Source: Bacteroidales bacterium (lineage in GTDB: Bacteria; Bacteroidota; Bacteroidia; Bacteroidales; UBA932). From it: DNA of 43,481 nt. The stretch's first letter is position 1, and each line of letters opens with the position of its first letter. Under the pieces are notes generated by a model. It was not told where the DNA came from. It saw only the letters and a program-made list of their open reading frames with translations, and made no database searches. Made by a program: the position numbers and the translations under genes. Positions 8,097 to 15,081 of the stretch are shown piece after piece. The stretch covers positions 1 to 43,481 of the forward strand of contig JAUYTX010000069.1 in assembly GCA_030695025.1 (NCBI GenBank). The letters are read 5' to 3'.

Positions 8097-9077
8097 TTAA
8101 CAACTGCCGTAAACCTCTTCAACTCTGTTGATTATATTGATTACCTCTCTGTAATCATTCTCTGTAACCAATTTCATACGGTACTCTTTAAAATCGGGAA
8201 GCGCTTTAAAGTAGCTTGAAAGGTGCCTTCTCATCTCAAGAACTCCCACTCTCTCTCCTTTTACTTCAACCGACTTTAGAAGATGCCTTCTGGCAATATC
8301 TGCCCGCTCATTTACTGTTGGTTCCGGCAATAATTCTCCGGTTGTAAGATAGTGTTTTACCTCTCTGAAAATCCATGGCCTTCCGTAGGTGGCCCTTCCA
8401 ATCATTACTCCATCAACTCCGTATTTGTCAAAAGCCTCTTTTGCCCCATGCGGCGATGTAATATCACCGTTGCCTATAACCGGAATTTTTATTCTTGGAT
8501 TCTTTTTAACCTCGCCAATCAAGGTCCAGTCTGCCTCACCTTTATATAACTGCGCACGTGTTCTGCCGTGAATAGTGATAGCAGCAATGCCAACATCTTG
8601 TAATTGTTCAGAGAGTTCAACAATTATTTTGCTGTTCTCGTCCCAGCCCAGACGAGTCTTTACCGTAACGGGCAAATTTACAGCTTTTACCACAGAAGCG
8701 GTGATATCAATAAGTTTTTCAGGGTATCTCATCATCCCCGAACCTGCGCCCCGGTTTGCAATTTTGTTTACCGGGCAACCGAAGTTAATGTCAATAAATG
8801 CGGGATTTGCTGCCTCTGCCATTCTTGCCGCCTCTATAAGTGGCTCTTTGAGATGTCCGTAAATCTGAATACCTATTGGCATTTCGTAAGGGAAAATCTC
8901 AAGTTTTGCAAGGGATTTTTTTGCATCTCTGATCAGTCCATCAGAAGAGATAAATTCAGTAAAGAGAACATCTGCTCCAAACTCTTTGCATATATAACGA
9001 AATGAGGGATCTGTGACATCCTCCATTGGTGCAAGAAAAAGGGGGTACTCCCCCAGCTCTGTTCCGGCAAATTTCAT
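8097..9077 (-). CDS. dus: tRNA-dihydrouridine synthase (DusB-like)
   Basis: Flavin-dependent reductase that converts uridines in tRNA to dihydrouridine. It has 326 residues, typical for the family. The N-terminal TIM barrel shows L-A-P-M-E-D-V-T-D at 15-23, the F-I-D-I-N-F-G-C-P-V-N-K signature with the catalytic cysteine C101, K-T-R-L-G-W near 141, H-G-R-T-R near 169 and a G-N-G-D-I phosphate-binding loop. The C-terminal helical domain follows from about 245. The sequence is closest in style to DusB, but the target tRNA position cannot be read from it. It is transcribed divergently from rplM, with its own -7 element 22 bases upstream. Confidence 0.95.
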   Translation of the reverse strand: MKFAGTELGEYPLFLAPMEDVTDPSFRYICKEFGADVLFTEFISSDGLIRDAKKSLAKLEIFPYEMPIGIQIYGHLKEPLIEAARMAEAANPAFIDINFGCPVNKIANRGAGSGMMRYPEKLIDITASVVKAVNLPVTVKTRLGWDENSKIIVELSEQLQDVGIAAITIHGRTRAQLYKGEADWTLIGEVKKNPRIKIPVIGNGDITSPHGAKEAFDKYGVDGVMIGRATYGRPWIFREVKHYLTTGELLPEPTVNERADIARRHLLKSVEVKGERVGVLEMRRHLSSYFKALPDFKEYRMKLVTENDYREVINIINRVEEVYGSC

Positions 9078-9098
9078 TCAGGCAGTAACTTTATTGGG

Positions 9099-9106
9099 CA
9101 AAAGTA
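9099..9106 (-). promoter_or_regulatory. Candidate -7 promoter element for dus
   Basis: Reads TACTTTTG on the minus strand, a full match to TAnnTTTG. Transcription would start near 9095, giving a leader of about 18 nt before the dus ATG. No good -33 match at the standard distance. Confidence 0.55.
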
Positions 9107-9149
9107 AATATTTGCCACTTAATAAAAAAATGGAGTATTTATATACTAT

Positions 9150-9180
9150 TTTGTCACTTTCAAAAATAGTTTTAACTTTG
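9150..9180 (+). promoter_or_regulatory. Promoter of the rplM-rpsI ribosomal protein operon
   Basis: TTTG at 9150-9153, a 19-nt spacer, then TAACTTTG at 9173-9180. Both boxes match the Bacteroidota primary-sigma consensus at the expected spacing, the best full promoter in the window. Transcription would begin near 9184, about 59 nt before the rplM start. Confidence 0.85.
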
Positions 9181-9183
9181 CAG

Positions 9184-9242
9184 CCCCCTATTTTATGGGG
9201 TAATCGCAACAAATTTAACGTATTAATCTAAAGATCAACAAA
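9184..9242 (+). promoter_or_regulatory. rplM leader, possible autoregulatory structure
   Basis: The predicted 59-nt 5' untranslated region opens with a C run (9184-9188) that can pair with GGGG at 9197-9200, giving a short hairpin at the very 5' end. L13 leaders that bind L13 itself are known in several phyla, and this position fits such a role, but the stem is only 4 bp and I cannot match it to a named family by eye. Confidence 0.35.
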
Positions 9243-9695
9243 GTGGACACATTGAGTTACAAGACTGTATCGGCCAACAAGGCTACCGTCACAAAAGAGT
9301 GGGTAGTTATTGATGCCACCGATCAGGTACTAGGACGGTTTGCTTCCAGAATAGCACTTATTCTGAGAGGAAAGCACAAACCAAGCTATACCCCACATGT
9401 GGACTGCGGCGATAATGTAATAGTTATCAATGCCGACAAAGTCCGCCTTACGGGTAAGAAGATGACAGAAAAGGTGTATGTTCGTCACACCGGTTATCCC
9501 GGCGGTCAGAGGTTTGCCACTCCAAAAGAGTTGCTCACCCGTAAACCGTTGGCTGTAGTTGAGCACGCCGTAAAAGGTATGCTTCCGAAAAATCGCCTTG
9601 GAGCAGAGCTGTTCCGCAACCTGTTTGTTTATACAGGTCCGGAGCATCCGCATGAGGCGCAGCAACCTAAAGAAATTCATTTAAACGAAATTTAA
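9243..9695 (+). CDS. rplM: Large-subunit ribosomal protein L13
   Basis: Component of the 50S subunit that binds 23S rRNA early in assembly. It has 150 residues (typically 140-150). Conserved L13 segments are W-V-V-I-D-A-T-D-Q-V-L-G-R near 21-33, R-G-K-H-K-P-S-Y-T-P-H near 44-54, the N-A-D-K-V-R-L-T-G-K-K-M signature near 64-75 and G-M-L-P-K-N-R-L-G near 112-120. The start codon is GTG at 9243; no in-frame ATG gives a full-length L13. It leads the rplM-rpsI pair, 9 bases apart, under the strong promoter at 9150-9180. Confidence 0.98.
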   Translation: MDTLSYKTVSANKATVTKEWVVIDATDQVLGRFASRIALILRGKHKPSYTPHVDCGDNVIVINADKVRLTGKKMTEKVYVRHTGYPGGQRFATPKELLTRKPLAVVEHAVKGMLPKNRLGAELFRNLFVYTGPEHPHEAQQPKEIHLNEI

Positions 9696-9704
9696 ACAAA
9701 GAGC

Positions 9705-10094
9705 ATGGAATTAATTAACGCCCTTGGAAGACGAAAATCAGCAGTTGCTCGCGTTTATGTAAACTCAGGTAAAGGTAACATTACGATTAATGATCGTCCC
9801 CTTGAAGTATACTTCAAAGCGGAGACTCTTCAGTACATCGTAAAGCAGGCACTTGAACTAACCAACACAATTGGAATGTTTGACATTAAAGTCAATCTTG
9901 ATGGTGGTGGTTACAAAGGTCAGGCAGAGGCACTTCGCCTTGCTATCGCCCGCGCTCTATGCAAAATTGATGCAGAGCAGTACCGCCCCGTACTAAAGTC
10001 AAACGGCTTTCTTACCCGCGACCCTAGAGAGGTTGAGAGGAAGAAACCTGGACAACCTGGTGCACGTAAGCGCTTCCAATTCAGCAAGCGATAG
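9705..10094 (+). CDS. rpsI: Small-subunit ribosomal protein S9
   Basis: Component of the 30S head; its C-terminal tail reaches toward the P-site tRNA. It has 129 residues, the family length. The start has G-R-R-K-S-A-V-A-R-V-Y near 8-18. The G-G-G-Y-K-G-Q-A-E-A-L-R-L-A-I-A-R-A-L signature lies near 66-84, and D-P-R-E-V-E-R-K-K-P-G near 105-115 leads into the basic tail ending F-S-K-R. The final arginine, which contacts tRNA in known ribosomes, is present. It starts 9 bases after rplM and is cotranscribed with it, the usual pairing. Confidence 0.98.
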   Translation: MELINALGRRKSAVARVYVNSGKGNITINDRPLEVYFKAETLQYIVKQALELTNTIGMFDIKVNLDGGGYKGQAEALRLAIARALCKIDAEQYRPVLKSNGFLTRDPREVERKKPGQPGARKRFQFSKR

Positions 10095-10270
10095 ACTTTG
10101 CAGCTGATTGAACAATGCACAGCAGGGAGAAAAACGAAGGATCTTAAATAAGCTACCCTAGTTTGTCCCGCTGCGGAAAATCCAAAAGACCTCTTATAAT
10201 TTATTTTATTATAAAAGTTACTTAGGATTGATGAAAAGAGAATTAAAAATTATTAAAAAGAAATTTTAAA
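10095..10270 (+). promoter_or_regulatory. Structured rpsB leader between rpsI and rpsB
   Basis: This 176-nt gap can fold. CAGCAGGGA (10120-10128) pairs with TCCCGCTG (10166-10173) with one bulged A, enclosing 37 nt that contains a small CTT/AAG hairpin. An AT-rich stem follows at 10194-10200/10208-10214, with no T run after it, so it is not a terminator. A near-match to the -7 element (ATAGACTTTG, one base too long) lies at 10091-10100. rpsB leaders are targets of S2 autoregulation in other bacteria. Whether this one is regulatory is inference. Confidence 0.4.
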
Positions 10271-11278
10271 ATGCCTAGAACAAATTTCCAAGAACTCCTT
10301 GATGCAGGTGTGCACTTCGGTCACCTTAAGAGGAAATGGAATCCTAAGATGGCTCCGTACATTTTTATGGAGAGAAACGGAATCCATATCATCGACCTGC
10401 ACAAGACCGTTATAAAAATAGATGAGGCTGCAAATGTGATGAAGCAACTTGCCCGCGCAGGACGCAAAATCCTTTTCGTAGCAACAAAAAAACAGGCTAA
10501 AGACATTGTAGCCGAAAAATCAAAGGCTGTAAACATGCCTTATGTTACTGAGCGCTGGCCGGGTGGAATGTTAACCAACTTCCCTACAATCCGTAAAGCG
10601 GTTAAAAAGATGAATACCATCGACAAAATGATGGTTGACGGAACCTACGAAACTCTTGCAAAGCGTGAGAAACTCCAGGTTACCCGCCAGAGAGCCAAAC
10701 TTGAAAAAAACCTCGGCTCTATTGCAGACCTTAACCGTCTGCCATCTGCTCTGTTCATTATTGACATACAAAAAGAGATGAACGCCGTTAAAGAGGCAAA
10801 CCGTCTGAATATTCCAGTAATCGCTATGGTTGATACTTGTTGCGATCCGGGTCCCATTGATTATGTGATTCCTGCGAATGACGATGCCGCTAAATCTATC
10901 TCTTTGGTAATGGAGGTAATATGCCAGGCAATTACAGAAGGCCTTTCTGAGAGAAAGCTTGAGAAAGAGAAAGAGGCCTCATCTGCTCCTGAAGCAAAAG
11001 AGAGTGGTGATAACTCAAAGAAAATCCGCCCAAGAAAAGGGATTAAAGGAGAAGAGAAGCCAGAGGTTGAAGCAGCTCCTGCAGCTGTAGCAGCTGCGCC
11101 GGTTGCTGTTGAAGATGCTCCTGTAGCTGTAAAAGAGGCTCCTGCAGTTGTTGCAGAGACTCCGGCAGCAGTAGAAGAGGCTCCGGCAGTTGTTGAAGCA
11201 GCTCCTGTAGTTGTTGAAGAGGCTCCGGCAGTTGAAGAAGCAGCTCCTGCAGCTGAACCTGAAATAAAGGCCGAATAA
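10271..11278 (+). CDS. rpsB: Small-subunit ribosomal protein S2 with repeat tail
   Basis: S2 joins the 30S subunit late and sits at the back between head and body. The conserved core spans residues 1 to about 228: G-V-H-F-G-H at 13-18, R-W-P-G-G-M-L-T-N near 95-103, L-F-I-I-D near 161-165 and D-T-C-C-D-P near 188-193. The total of 335 residues is about 90-100 longer than usual. The extra part is a charged linker (about 229-268) followed by nine tandem heptapeptides at 269-331 (consensus A-P-A-V-V-E-E), ending E-I-K-A-E. The tail is acidic and Pro/Ala rich, so probably disordered. tsf follows 24 bases later, the universal rpsB-tsf order. Confidence 0.97.
   Translation: MPRTNFQELLDAGVHFGHLKRKWNPKMAPYIFMERNGIHIIDLHKTVIKIDEAANVMKQLARAGRKILFVATKKQAKDIVAEKSKAVNMPYVTERWPGGMLTNFPTIRKAVKKMNTIDKMMVDGTYETLAKREKLQVTRQRAKLEKNLGSIADLNRLPSALFIIDIQKEMNAVKEANRLNIPVIAMVDTCCDPGPIDYVIPANDDAAKSISLVMEVICQAITEGLSERKLEKEKEASSAPEAKESGDNSKKIRPRKGIKGEEKPEVEAAPAAVAAAPVAVEDAPVAVKEAPAVVAETPAAVEEAPAVVEAAPVVVEEAPAVEEAAPAAEPEIKAE
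11075..11263 (+). repeat. Nine-unit 21-bp repeat in the rpsB 3' end
   Basis: Nine in-frame 21-bp units, each encoding a heptapeptide of the pattern A-P-x-x-V-x-E (one unit starts T-P). Units differ by a few bases and most start GCTCCTG or GCTCCGG. A 21-bp in-frame array of this kind could change copy number by slippage without breaking the frame. Confidence 0.88.
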
Positions 11279-11302
11279 TTACAACATTTTATATTATAAG
11301 AT

Positions 11303-12127
11303 ATGGAAATCAAAGCAACAGATGTTGCCAAACTGCGCCAGATGACCGGCGCCGGAATGATGGACTGCAAAAGCGCCCTTGTTGAGGCAAATGGTGATTT
11401 TGACAAAGCAAAAGACATTATCCGTGAAAAAGGTAAGCTGGTAGCAGCTAAGAGAGCAGACCGCGAAACTACCGAAGGTTCTGTTATCGCAATAGCAACA
11501 GAAAACAACAATAAAGCAATAGTAGTATGTCTTGGTTGCGAAACTGACTTCGTTGCTAAAAACAGCGAATTCCAGGCACTTGCAAACAAGATCGCAGATA
11601 CAGCGCTTACTTCGTTCCCTTCAGATCTTGAAGCTCTTAAGGCAATCAAGATTGACGGACAAACAATTGAAGAGGCTGTTACTCAACAAACAGGCAAAAG
11701 CGGTGAAAAACACGCCATTCCTTTCTATGCAAAACTTGAGGCACCATACATTGCAACTTACATCCACACAAATGGAAAACTTGCAACGATTGTTGGTTTC
11801 TCTAAGGAGATCTCAAAAGAGGTTGGACGTGAAATCGCAATGCAGATTACTGCAATGAACCCTGTTTCTGTAAGCAAGGACTCTTGCCCTCAGTCGGTGA
11901 TTGAGAAAGAGCTCGAAATCTACAGAATTCAGATTCGTGAAGAGGGTAAGCCAGAGAGTATGGTTGAACAAATCGCACAAGGCAAGCTTGCTAAATTCTT
12001 CAAAGAGAGCACACTGGAAGATCAAACATTCGTAAAGGATGGTAAAATCACAGTAGTACAGTACCTTAAAACAGTTGACCCTGAAGTAAAGGTAACCGGC
12101 TTTTTCCGCTTCTCTCTGAACGACTAA
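11303..12127 (+). CDS. tsf: Translation elongation factor Ts
   Basis: Guanine-nucleotide exchange factor that recycles EF-Tu-GDP to EF-Tu-GTP in the cytoplasm. It has 274 residues, typical for the family. The N-terminal UBA-like domain is at about 1-45 with V-A-K-L-R-Q-M-T-G-A-G-M-M-D-C-K, the EF-Ts signature. The core domain includes the C-L-G-C-E-T-D-F-V-A-K-N motif near 75-86, which contains the residues that wedge into EF-Tu, and A-M-Q-I-T-A-M-N-P near 181-189. It follows rpsB by 24 bases and is the last gene before the terminator at 12213-12241. Confidence 0.98.
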   Translation: MEIKATDVAKLRQMTGAGMMDCKSALVEANGDFDKAKDIIREKGKLVAAKRADRETTEGSVIAIATENNNKAIVVCLGCETDFVAKNSEFQALANKIADTALTSFPSDLEALKAIKIDGQTIEEAVTQQTGKSGEKHAIPFYAKLEAPYIATYIHTNGKLATIVGFSKEISKEVGREIAMQITAMNPVSVSKDSCPQSVIEKELEIYRIQIREEGKPESMVEQIAQGKLAKFFKESTLEDQTFVKDGKITVVQYLKTVDPEVKVTGFFRFSLND

Positions 12128-12212
12128 GCAACCACTCCGGATGAGTAACACTAAGCAAACTTGCCAAAAGGCATCAGCGCTTAAGTAAACTCAACCAAAA
12201 AGCAAATTAGGT

Positions 12213-12241
12213 AAAAACGCACCGTACTTCGGGGCGTTTTT
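12213..12241 (+). terminator. Rho-independent terminator after tsf
   Basis: AAAAACGC (12213-12220) pairs with GCGTTTTT (12234-12241), with CCG/CGG also able to pair inside the loop. The T run in the right arm follows the GC core. It lies about 85 bases after the tsf stop codon. Confidence 0.88.
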
Positions 12242-12485
12242 AATTTCATTTGGCAAGTACAATCCCATCGCCACTTCTGCAATTTAAATGCTCACCTGAA
12301 AGCAACATCTGTTTTTTAGCTTGTTTTCTGAAGTGTTTTTCGGAATAGGCTGAGGACCGTCCAACGACCAAAGGGAGGCGTTCCGGAAGCCCCGAAAAAC
12401 ACAAAGAAAAAAGCGTATAAAAAAACTGCGTTGCGCTAGGTGAGTATTTAAAATTGTACAAAATGATTCCGAAGGGGTAGGGAAA
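12242..12485. other. Gene-free stretch between tsf terminator and riboswitch promoter
   Basis: No gene is supported here. Two short minus-strand reading frames lack a ribosome binding site, promoter or recognisable domain. The stretch contains the long inverted repeat described separately (12333-12402). Confidence 0.5.
12333..12402. repeat. Long imperfect inverted repeat of unknown nature
   Basis: A perfect 11-bp inverted repeat (GTGTTTTTCGG at 12333-12343, CCGAAAAACAC at 12392-12402) encloses 48 nt. Just inside the arms GGCT (12348-12351) can pair with AGCC (12388-12391), extending the helix after a small internal loop. The apical part is G/C rich compared with its surroundings. It could be a structured RNA, a remnant of a small mobile repeat, or a second terminator-like structure, but no T run of useful length follows it on either strand. 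Confidence 0.6.
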
Positions 12486-12515
12486 TTGTGGTTTTGTAAA
12501 ATTTGATTACTTTTG
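12486..12515 (+). promoter_or_regulatory. Promoter of the FMN riboswitch transcript
   Basis: TTG at 12486-12488, a 19-nt spacer, then TACTTTTG at 12508-12515, matching the Bacteroidota -33/-7 layout. Transcription would begin near 12519, about 17 nt before the riboswitch. Confidence 0.75.
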
Positions 12516-12535
12516 CGGCCAGTATTAACAAAAAA

Positions 12536-12642
12536 ATCTTCGGGGCAGGGTGTAATTCCCGATCGGCGGTATAGTCCGCGAGCCATCATGGCAGAACCGT
12601 TGCAACTACGGTACCGACAGTAAAGTCTGGAAGGAAGGAGAT
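12536..12642 (+). ncRNA. FMN riboswitch (RFN element)
   Basis: The conserved RFN blocks appear in order: ATCTTCGGGGCAGGGTG, AATTCCCGATCGGCGGTA, AGTCCGCGAGCC, and ACCGACAGTAAAGTCTGGA. The closing P1 helix forms between ATCTTC (12536-12541) and GGAGAT (12637-12642). The element binds flavin mononucleotide and normally lowers expression when FMN is plentiful. Here the 3' arm of P1 contains GGAG only 7 nt before the ATG at 12648, so ligand binding would hide the region next to the start codon. That points to translational control. No intrinsic terminator is visible between the aptamer and the gene. Confidence 0.96.
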
Positions 12643-12647
12643 AAAAA

Positions 12648-15020
12648 ATGAGAAAAAAACAATTCCCTTATTACGGGGTGTTTGTGCTGTGCGCAACCCT
12701 GTTATGTCAAACAAATTCAAATGCCTTTGCGGCTTCTGACAGTGCAAAAAGAACAGACAGTGTTCAGAGCACAGACACTACAAAAACAATCTACTCAAAT
12801 TTAGAAGAGATTATTCTCTCGGCATCTTTTATCAGAGAGAGGCAGAGTCCTCTGAGATTGAGTACTGTTGACAGAAGTGCAATCGAGAAAAAAGGAATAG
12901 GTCAAACCTATCCCGAACTTATCAAAAACATCCCCGGAATTTATGCCACAAGCGAATCGGGCAGTTACGGTGATGCAAAAATCAATATCCGAGGATTCAA
13001 GCAGGAGAACATATCTGTCCTACTAAACGGAATACCCATTTCCGGGCTTGTGACAGGAAATATGTTCTGGAACAACTGGCTTGGTCTGACCGATGCCACA
13101 CACTCCATACAGGTCCAAAAAGGCATCGGGGCCTCCATGCTATCAGACAACTCCGTCGGAGGAACCATTAACATTATTACGAAAACTACCGAAAAAGAGC
13201 CGGCGGCCTCAGCCGGTTACTATGTGACCGACTACGGGCAGATGAAGAGTTTTGTTGCGCTTAACAGCGGAGAACTTAAGGGAGGATGGTCTCTCTCTGC
13301 GATGGGTTCATACGCCTGGGGAAAAAGCTACGCCGATGCAACCGATGTCAATTCATGGGCCTACATGTTTAACGTTGGAAAGAGAATAAACAAACGCCAT
13401 TCGCTTTTATTTACTGCCCTTGGCTCTCCCGAAAGGCACCAACAACGATCTGCAAGACTTTCTGCGTCAGAGATTGAGACCTACGGTAGAACTTACAACA
13501 AAAACTGGGGCTATCTTAACGGTCAGGCCAGAAACCTGAGCGAAAATTTTTATCACAAACCATACCTCACTCTGCACCACTTTTACAACAATGGCTCGAG
13601 GATTGAGATTTCTAATGCAGTTTACCTCTCCGTAGGGCACGGAGGAGGAAGGTGGTCTGAATCAAAGGGCAAGCGAATTCTGGATTACAGAAGAGACGGG
13701 CTGATTGATTGGGATGCCGTAGTTGCAGATAACGTTTCAAGTGGCGGACCGGCGAAGAACATACAGAGCGATTATCTTGCCGGCCATACACAAACAGGAC
13801 TCAAGAGTAACATCTCATATAAAATCTCTCCGGTGGTCACTCTACAGAGCGGAGTTCATTACCAGCACTACTCAACATGGGAAAAGGAGATTATAACAGA
13901 TTTGCTTGGAGCAGACTACTGGTATGAAGATTACGCCAACAGCTCTCTTGCAGGAATGGCAGGCAGAAACCCTATTAAAGTAGTAGGAGATTATATCAGA
14001 ACAGACAACGGTAAAATCATAAATCACCTGACTCTTTACTCAACCATCAACTACAAAACCCCTGTTTGGGACATCAGAGCAGGAGTATCAGGAATGGGGA
14101 GTATAAACCAAAGGTGGGACAGATACAATTATGTGACCGACCCCAAAAGCGATATTGCCTCTGCAGCTGGGTACAGCATTAAAGGAGGAGCTCTCCGAAA
14201 AATAACACCCGGACTATCCGCCTACATAAATGCAGCTCTTTACAGTAGGGTCCCCTATAACGACCTCTTTTTTGCAGCAGGAAACAACAACATAACAGAC
14301 AATGTTAAAAATGAAAAGAATCTGCTTACAGAGGCTGGCTTGCGTTATCTGTTTCAAAGAGGGTCTGTAGAGGTTACCGGGTATTACGCAAAGTGGAAGA
14401 ATAAGAGCATTATGTCAAATCCCTATAAACAACCGGACAACACCAATTTAAGGTATCTCATCAGAGGGTTGGATGCTGTTCACTACGGGACCGAGATTGA
14501 GGCAACATTCAAACCTTCACGAATTTTGCAGTTCGATGCATTTGCCTCATTTGGCAACTGGAGGTGGAAAAATGATGTTTCGGCAAATATTTACGACGAC
14601 TATTCCGGACTTGTAAAGGATGTTGTGAATGTTTACAGCAACGGGCTACCTGTTGGCGACTCACCGCAAACTCAGCTCGCCCTTACAGCCACAGTTAAAA
14701 TTTTTAAAGGCCTTGAAGTTAACGCAGATTGGCGATTCAACGGAAGAATGTATGCCGACTTTGATCCAAAAGAGAGACAGAACCCAAACGACAGAGCCTC
14801 TTCGTACAGAGTTCCCGATTACCACCTCTTTAACATGGGTGCAGTCTGGAATCTTAAAACATTTAGATATAGAACGACAATATACTTTAATGTCAACAAC
14901 ATCTTTGACACCCTTTATATTGAAAGAGGCCGAGATGGGTTTGACCATTCAGCAACATCGTTCAGAGGATTCTGGGGTTTTGGAAGGAATTTCAGTACCG
15001 GTGTCAGGTTTGAACTATAA
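12648..15020 (+). CDS. TonB-dependent receptor under FMN riboswitch, putative flavin importer
   Basis: A 790-residue outer-membrane TonB-dependent transporter. Residues 1-29 are a signal peptide. N-L-E-E-I-I-L-S-A at 51-59 resembles a TonB box, and the plug spans about 62-180 with I-N-I-R-G-F, V-L-L-N-G-I-P and G-T-I-N-I-I-T-K. The beta barrel ends in an amphipathic strand finishing F-E-L. Unlike the SusC-like receptor at 3506-6622, it lacks the carboxypeptidase-like N-terminal domain and has no SusD partner, so it resembles siderophore/vitamin receptors. The FMN riboswitch directly before it implies that it is made when FMN is scarce, so its ligand is probably riboflavin, FMN or a related flavin. 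That is an inference from regulation; no flavin biosynthesis gene or inner-membrane permease lies nearby. Confidence 0.92.
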   Translation: MRKKQFPYYGVFVLCATLLCQTNSNAFAASDSAKRTDSVQSTDTTKTIYSNLEEIILSASFIRERQSPLRLSTVDRSAIEKKGIGQTYPELIKNIPGIYATSESGSYGDAKINIRGFKQENISVLLNGIPISGLVTGNMFWNNWLGLTDATHSIQVQKGIGASMLSDNSVGGTINIITKTTEKEPAASAGYYVTDYGQMKSFVALNSGELKGGWSLSAMGSYAWGKSYADATDVNSWAYMFNVGKRINKRHSLLFTALGSPERHQQRSARLSASEIETYGRTYNKNWGYLNGQARNLSENFYHKPYLTLHHFYNNGSRIEISNAVYLSVGHGGGRWSESKGKRILDYRRDGLIDWDAVVADNVSSGGPAKNIQSDYLAGHTQTGLKSNISYKISPVVTLQSGVHYQHYSTWEKEIITDLLGADYWYEDYANSSLAGMAGRNPIKVVGDYIRTDNGKIINHLTLYSTINYKTPVWDIRAGVSGMGSINQRWDRYNYVTDPKSDIASAAGYSIKGGALRKITPGLSAYINAALYSRVPYNDLFFAAGNNNITDNVKNEKNLLTEAGLRYLFQRGSVEVTGYYAKWKNKSIMSNPYKQPDNTNLRYLIRGLDAVHYGTEIEATFKPSRILQFDAFASFGNWRWKNDVSANIYDDYSGLVKDVVNVYSNGLPVGDSPQTQLALTATVKIFKGLEVNADWRFNGRMYADFDPKERQNPNDRASSYRVPDYHLFNMGAVWNLKTFRYRTTIYFNVNNIFDTLYIERGRDGFDHSATSFRGFWGFGRNFSTGVRFEL

Positions 15021-15081
15021 AGCAGTAAGTGTTATAATATGCAATTATTTAACAATAATTACATTAGCAGGTAGTTCTAAA

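Noticed and set aside
10193-10217. Terminator after rpsI
   Set aside because: The stem is almost only A/T and no T run follows; it is better read as part of the rpsB leader.
10861-11649. A 262-codon minus-strand reading frame opposite rpsB and tsf
   Set aside because: Its composition (Ala/Thr/Ser runs) is the antisense of the S2 heptapeptide repeat; both overlapping plus-strand genes are certain.
12493-12515. TTTG at 12493-12496 as the -33 box of the riboswitch promoter
   Set aside because: The spacer to the -7 element would be only 11 nt; the TTG at 12486-12488 gives the usual 19 nt.
12246-12589. Two minus-strand reading frames of 71 and 101 codons
   Set aside because: They overlap the inverted repeat and the FMN riboswitch on the opposite strand, have no recognisable family and no promoter.
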